A stretch of DNA of 64,000 bases. Origin: Lysobacter sp. FW306-1B-D06B. GTDB taxonomy: Bacteria > Pseudomonadota > Gammaproteobacteria > Xanthomonadales > Xanthomonadaceae. Every line of letters begins with the position of its first letter. Within the stretch, counting starts at the first letter, position 1. The DNA is taken from contig NZ_CP151802.1 in the NCBI RefSeq assembly GCF_038446665.1, positions 2,728,001 to 2,792,000 of the forward strand, given 5' to 3'. The position numbers were made by a program, and so were the translations under genes. Below the pieces are notes generated by a model that was not told where the DNA came from, searched no databases, and was given only the letters and a program-made list of their open reading frames with translations. Of the stretch, positions 60,949-64,000 are shown in pieces.

Positions 60949-61478
60949 GCCGTCTCACGATTCCGGTCGGCGCTTCCGATCATGCACAAGGCCGCGCGGA
61001 CGCGCCGGTGACGCTGGTGGAATACGGCGATTACCAGTGCCCGTACTGTGGCCAGGCGTACCCCGTCATCCAGGCCGTGCAGCGTGCCATGGGCGATGGC
61101 CTGCGCTTCGTGTTCCGCAACTTTCCGATCACGCAATCGCATCCGTATGCGCTGGGTGCGGCGCAGTTCGCCGAAGCGGCGGCGGCCGACGGAAAGTTCT
61201 GGGAAGCGCACGATCTGCTGTACGAACGCCAGGACGCGCTGCGGCCTTCGGACCTGATGGAGTACGGCGACGGCCTGGGCCTGCGCGCGGTGGACCTGCG
61301 CGAAGCGTTCGAAGGGCGATTCGACGGCAGGATCCAGGCCGATTTCATGGGCGGCGTGCGCAGTGGCGTGAACGGAACGCCGACGCTCTTCATCAACGGC
61401 CAGCGTTACGACGGATCGCCGGACCCGGAGGCCCTGGTGGCGACGATGCGTCGCCTGGTGGGCGGGGCGGGGAAGTAG
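60945..61478 (+). CDS. DsbA-like thioredoxin-fold oxidoreductase
   Basis: The 177-residue protein has a thioredoxin fold with a helical insert of the DsbA/FrnE type. The active site is EYGDYQCPYCGQAYP (CPYC), and the cis-proline loop is NGTPTLFINGQRYDG. There is no signal peptide, so it acts in the cytoplasm, unlike classical DsbA. Its ATG overlaps the stop of the peroxiredoxin gene, which suggests it reduces or oxidises that partner. It is last in the dps-peroxiredoxin operon. Confidence 0.92.
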   Translation: MSRLTIPVGASDHAQGRADAPVTLVEYGDYQCPYCGQAYPVIQAVQRAMGDGLRFVFRNFPITQSHPYALGAAQFAEAAAADGKFWEAHDLLYERQDALRPSDLMEYGDGLGLRAVDLREAFEGRFDGRIQADFMGGVRSGVNGTPTLFINGQRYDGSPDPEALVATMRRLVGGAGK

Positions 61479-61512
61479 CCTGCCGCTCCGTCGGTCGGCG
61501 CGTACCGCCATT

Positions 61513-61525
61513 CATGGAATCCATG
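61513..61525. promoter_or_regulatory. Perfect palindrome upstream of lysR (CATGGAATCCATG)
   Basis: A 13-bp perfect dyad lies 36 bp before the LysR start codon, a usual place for autoregulation. Its core TGGAATCCA recurs in the palindrome upstream of the old-yellow-enzyme gene. Confidence 0.65.
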
Positions 61526-61561
61526 AGTGGACTTGCAGTCATTTGCTGACACCATGACCGC

Positions 61562-62470
61562 ATGCGCTACGACCTGAACCTGCTGCCGGTCTTCCTCGCG
61601 CTGATGGACGAGCGCAGCGTCACGCGTGCCGCGCAGCGGTTGGGCATCACGCAGCCTGCGCTGTCCAATGCGCTGTCGCGCCTGCGCGACATGCTCCAGG
61701 ACCCGCTCTTCATCCGCGAGCGATATGGCATGGCGCCCACGCAGAAGGCGGTGGAGCTCGCTCCGGCGATCGCCGCCGCGCTGGCGAGCCTGGACGAACT
61801 CATCCTGGGGCAGCAGCAGTTCGATCCGGCCAAGGCCGAGCGCCTGATCACGCTGGCGCCCAACAGCTACGTCGAGTTCGTGCTAATGCCCGCGCTCGTC
61901 GAGCGGCTGCGCGAACAGGCGCCGGGCATTCGCCTGCGTCTTACGCCGTACGGCACGGACCTGGCGGAAACCGGCGTGATCTCCGGCGAAACCGCGCTGG
62001 TCCTGGGGCGCGTGATCGATCCGCCCGACAATCTGGTGGTGCAGCACCTCATGGACGAAGGCCTCGCCTGCGTCGTGCGCGCCGATCATCCGGTGGTCAA
62101 CAAGCGTCTGTCGAAGCAACAGTACGAGCAGCTCAAGCACGTGAACGTGCTGCCTCCGGGACGGTTGCGCGCGGGCCTGTTCCAGATGCTCGAGCGGCAG
62201 GGCGTGCGGCGCGAAGTGGCCGTCTCGGTCACGCACTTCCTCGCGATCCCGGAGCTGATCGCGGTGACGGATTACTGCGCGACGCTGCCGAACCTGATCT
62301 GCCGTCGCCTCGCGGGCGATCCGCGCCTGAAGGTGTTGCCGGCGCCCGTGGACCTGGGGACGTTTCCGGTGGAGATGGCGTGGCACGTGCGATACCGGCA
62401 CGACCCCGCGCATCAGTGGTTGCGTTCGCTCGTTGGCGACGTGGTGCGCGAGCTGCAGCGCAGGCGCTGA
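61562..62470 (+). CDS. LysR-family transcription regulator
   Basis: The 302-residue protein has the N-terminal winged helix-turn-helix (LLPVFLALMDERSVTRAAQRLGITQPALSNALSRLRDML) and a periplasmic-binding-like effector domain (about residues 90-300). NodD/PcpR-like features include DPLFIRERYGMAPTQKA. The effector is unknown. It is convergent with the old-yellow-enzyme gene, with a perfect hairpin between them. The shared TGGAATCCA palindrome suggests it regulates itself and that enzyme. Confidence 0.92.
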   Translation: MRYDLNLLPVFLALMDERSVTRAAQRLGITQPALSNALSRLRDMLQDPLFIRERYGMAPTQKAVELAPAIAAALASLDELILGQQQFDPAKAERLITLAPNSYVEFVLMPALVERLREQAPGIRLRLTPYGTDLAETGVISGETALVLGRVIDPPDNLVVQHLMDEGLACVVRADHPVVNKRLSKQQYEQLKHVNVLPPGRLRAGLFQMLERQGVRREVAVSVTHFLAIPELIAVTDYCATLPNLICRRLAGDPRLKVLPAPVDLGTFPVEMAWHVRYRHDPAHQWLRSLVGDVVRELQRRR

Positions 62471-62479
62471 GTCGCCGTG

Positions 62480-62503
62480 TCCCTCTCCCGTGCGGGAGAG
62501 GGA
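62480..62503. terminator. Perfect bidirectional hairpin between lysR and the reductase gene
   Basis: TCCCTCTCCC, loop GTGC, then GGGAGAGGGA form a perfect 10-bp stem 9 bp after the lysR stop and 11 bp before the reductase stop. It belongs to the dispersed CCCTCTCCC hairpin family. Confidence 0.75.
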
Positions 62504-62514
62504 CGGACCGTGCG

Positions 62515-63618
62515 TCAGGCCGCGCTGGCAAGGTCAGGTGTACCGCTGAAGACCGTATAGCCTTCCGCGCCGCCACCGAAGAACGCCGAAGCGGGGGCTT
62601 CGAACAGCGGCGCATTCGCGCGCAGCTTGGCGACCAGGTCCGGGTTGCCGATGAACGGCTTGCCGAAGGCGATCATGTCGGCGCGTCCGGCGCTCATCGC
62701 ATCGATGGCCGACTGCCGGTCGTAACCGTTGTTGGCGATGTAGGTGCCGCCGAAGGCCGCGCGCAGTGCCTGGAAGTCGAATGCGTCCGCGCCGTTTCCA
62801 TCATGCAGCTGGCCCTCGACACCGTGCAGGTAGGCCAGGCCCAGATGACCGAGTTGGCGGGCGAGATAACCGTGCGTTTCCACCGGCGTGCTGTCCAGCG
62901 GCGTGTTGCCCACGGCCGTGGAGAGCGGGGACAGTCGCAGCCCCACGCGGTCGGCGCCCCAGACGCCCGCGACCGCTTCCACCACTTCGATGGGCAGCCG
63001 CGCGCGGTTCTCGATGGAACCGCCATAACGGTCCTCGCGCACGTTGGTGCTGTCGCGCAGGAACTGTTCGAGCAGGTAACCATTGGCGGCGTGGACTTCC
63101 ACGCCATCGAATCCCGCCTCGCGGGCCCGCAACGCGGCGGTGCGATAGTCCTCGATGACGGCCGCGATCTCGTCCAGCGTGAGCGCACGCGGCATCGACG
63201 GGACTTCGAATCCATTCTCCGTGAACACATTGCCGCCCGCCTGGATCGCGGAGGGCGCGACCGGCGCGATGCCGTTCTCCTGCATGCTCACGTGCGACAT
63301 GCGGCCCACGTGCCACAGCTGCATGACGATCTTGCCGCCTTCGGCATGGACGGCGTCGGTGACGCGGGCCCATGCATCACGCTGCGCATCGGTGTAGATG
63401 CCCGGGGTGTAGGCATAGCCGCGACCCTGGCGGGAGATGTTGGTCGCCTCGGTGATGATCAGGCCCGCCGAGGCGCGCTGGCGGTAGTACTCCACGGCGA
63501 GCGGTGTGTGCACGCCGTCCATGCCTGCGCGGGACCGCGTGAGCGGGGCCATCGCGATGCGGTTGCTGACTTCGATCGCGCCAATGCGGGTCGGGGAGAA
63601 GAGAAGCTCGGCGGACAT
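62515..63618 (-). CDS. Old yellow enzyme-family FMN ene-reductase (NemA-like)
   Basis: The 367-residue TIM-barrel flavoenzyme reduces activated C=C bonds, quinones, nitro compounds or N-ethylmaleimide with NAD(P)H. Conserved features are the start LFSPTRIGAIEVSNRIAMAPLTRSRA, the substrate-binding HAAN pair in VEVHAANGYLLEQFLRDSTNVREDRYGGSIENR, and the FMN phosphate loop ANNGYDRQSAIDAM through GKPFIGNPDL. The ATG at 63618 is used; the frame continues upstream but without family similarity. A CTGGATTCCAG palindrome lies 68 bp upstream. Confidence 0.94.
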   Translation of the reverse strand: MSAELLFSPTRIGAIEVSNRIAMAPLTRSRAGMDGVHTPLAVEYYRQRASAGLIITEATNISRQGRGYAYTPGIYTDAQRDAWARVTDAVHAEGGKIVMQLWHVGRMSHVSMQENGIAPVAPSAIQAGGNVFTENGFEVPSMPRALTLDEIAAVIEDYRTAALRAREAGFDGVEVHAANGYLLEQFLRDSTNVREDRYGGSIENRARLPIEVVEAVAGVWGADRVGLRLSPLSTAVGNTPLDSTPVETHGYLARQLGHLGLAYLHGVEGQLHDGNGADAFDFQALRAAFGGTYIANNGYDRQSAIDAMSAGRADMIAFGKPFIGNPDLVAKLRANAPLFEAPASAFFGGGAEGYTVFSGTPDLASAA

Positions 63619-63685
63619 TGCAGTCGGTTCCTTGGTGGGGTGACCGAAGCATGAGCGCCGCGCTGGCATTGATCCAATTTATTTA

Positions 63686-63696
63686 CTGGATTCCAG
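63686..63696. promoter_or_regulatory. Palindrome upstream of the reductase gene (CTGGATTCCAG)
   Basis: An 11-bp perfect dyad lies in an A/T-rich stretch 68 bp before the reductase start codon. Read on the minus strand its core is TGGAATCCA, identical to the core of the palindrome before lysR at 61513. A nearby TTGCAT (minus strand) could be a -35. Confidence 0.65.
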
Positions 63697-63730
63697 ATAT
63701 ATGCAAGCGGCATGACTGGAGAGGCGATGT

Positions 63731-64000
63731 TCACGCACCCGCGGGCGAAGGCACGCGCATCGCATCCTGCGCGGCTTCCGCGCACAACCACTGGCAGAAC
63801 GCGTCCACCGCCGGCAGCGAATGCGCGCCCTGGCGACGCACGATCCAGAACGCATAAGCGTTGTCCAGGACCAGCTCGAACGGCTTCACGAGCCGGCCGT
63901 TGTGCAGGTCTTCTTCCACCAGCGGCGCGATGCCCAATGCGACGCCGTGCCCTGCGGCGGCGGCTTCCTGCGCCAGGTAGATGCTGGGAAACACCGGACC
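63731..64000 (-). CDS. LysR-family regulator, C-terminal part (cut by window edge)
   Basis: The last 89 residues of a protein whose start lies beyond the window. VFPSIYLAQEAAAAGHGVALGIAPLVEEDLHNGRLVKPF and a following AFWIVRRQ match the end of the effector domain of GcvA-type LysR regulators. The frame is open to the window edge, so nothing suggests a pseudogene. It is on the same strand as the reductase, 112 bp upstream of it, and is therefore a second candidate regulator of that gene. Confidence 0.82.
   Translation of the reverse strand, partial: GPVFPSIYLAQEAAAAGHGVALGIAPLVEEDLHNGRLVKPFELVLDNAYAFWIVRRQGAHSLPAVDAFCQWLCAEAAQDAMRVPSPAGA

Overview
The window is high-GC DNA densely packed with genes, and its content points to a Lysobacter/Xanthomonas-like gammaproteobacterium (Xanthomonadaceae/Lysobacteraceae). 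The pointers are the copLAB-type copper locus with its CopL leader gene, divergent ppsA/ppsR, AcnD/PrpF propionate genes, a DUF1249 protein, a bacterial alternative oxidase and dispersed REP-like hairpins. Genus assignment is inference. No phage, IS or CRISPR was seen.

Layout. 0-22.6 kb is mostly housekeeping: der; mobA-moeA-moeB (molybdenum cofactor); a hydrolase and a DUF1244 protein; folD; guaB-guaA (GMP synthesis); prpF and acnD (2-methylcitrate cycle) with an SRPBCC gene between them; tadA; orn; mscS; and ppsA facing its regulator ppsR. 22.69-22.88 kb carries tRNA-Ala(GGC) and tRNA-Glu(TTC) behind a clear promoter. 23.0-29.3 kb is a copper-resistance block: a P-type ATPase and CueR under a textbook CueR operator, then copL-copA-copB (leader protein, multicopper oxidase, outer-membrane protein).

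29.4-35.8 kb holds an orphan LuxR-type regulator, a ferritin-like protein, a membrane HdeD domain fused to a putative cysteine-peptidase domain, an MFS carrier, an Fe-S FNR-type oxygen sensor, an alternative oxidase with a perfect FNR box upstream, and an HD-domain protein. 36.0-51.7 kb is the most distinctive part, a long set of minus-strand genes: a receiver protein, a DUF3302/HlyD/outer-membrane-factor set, a Ca2+/H+ antiporter, a K+ channel, a beta-barrel protein and an MscS channel; then, after a 197-bp gap, an oversized Orn/Lys/Arg-type decarboxylase, two AspT-type exchangers and an OprD porin. The two halves share an identical 20-bp sequence upstream of their first genes. This suggests one co-regulated system that decarboxylates an amino acid, exchanges substrate for product and manages ions and envelope, plausibly for acid or energy stress.

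51.9-59.7 kb holds two sets of sensor kinase, FixJ-type regulator and single-domain receiver, separated by two alpha/beta hydrolases. 59.9-61.5 kb is a Dps-peroxiredoxin-DsbA-like oxidative-stress operon. The window ends with a LysR regulator, an old-yellow-enzyme reductase with a matching palindrome upstream, and a second LysR gene cut by the window edge.
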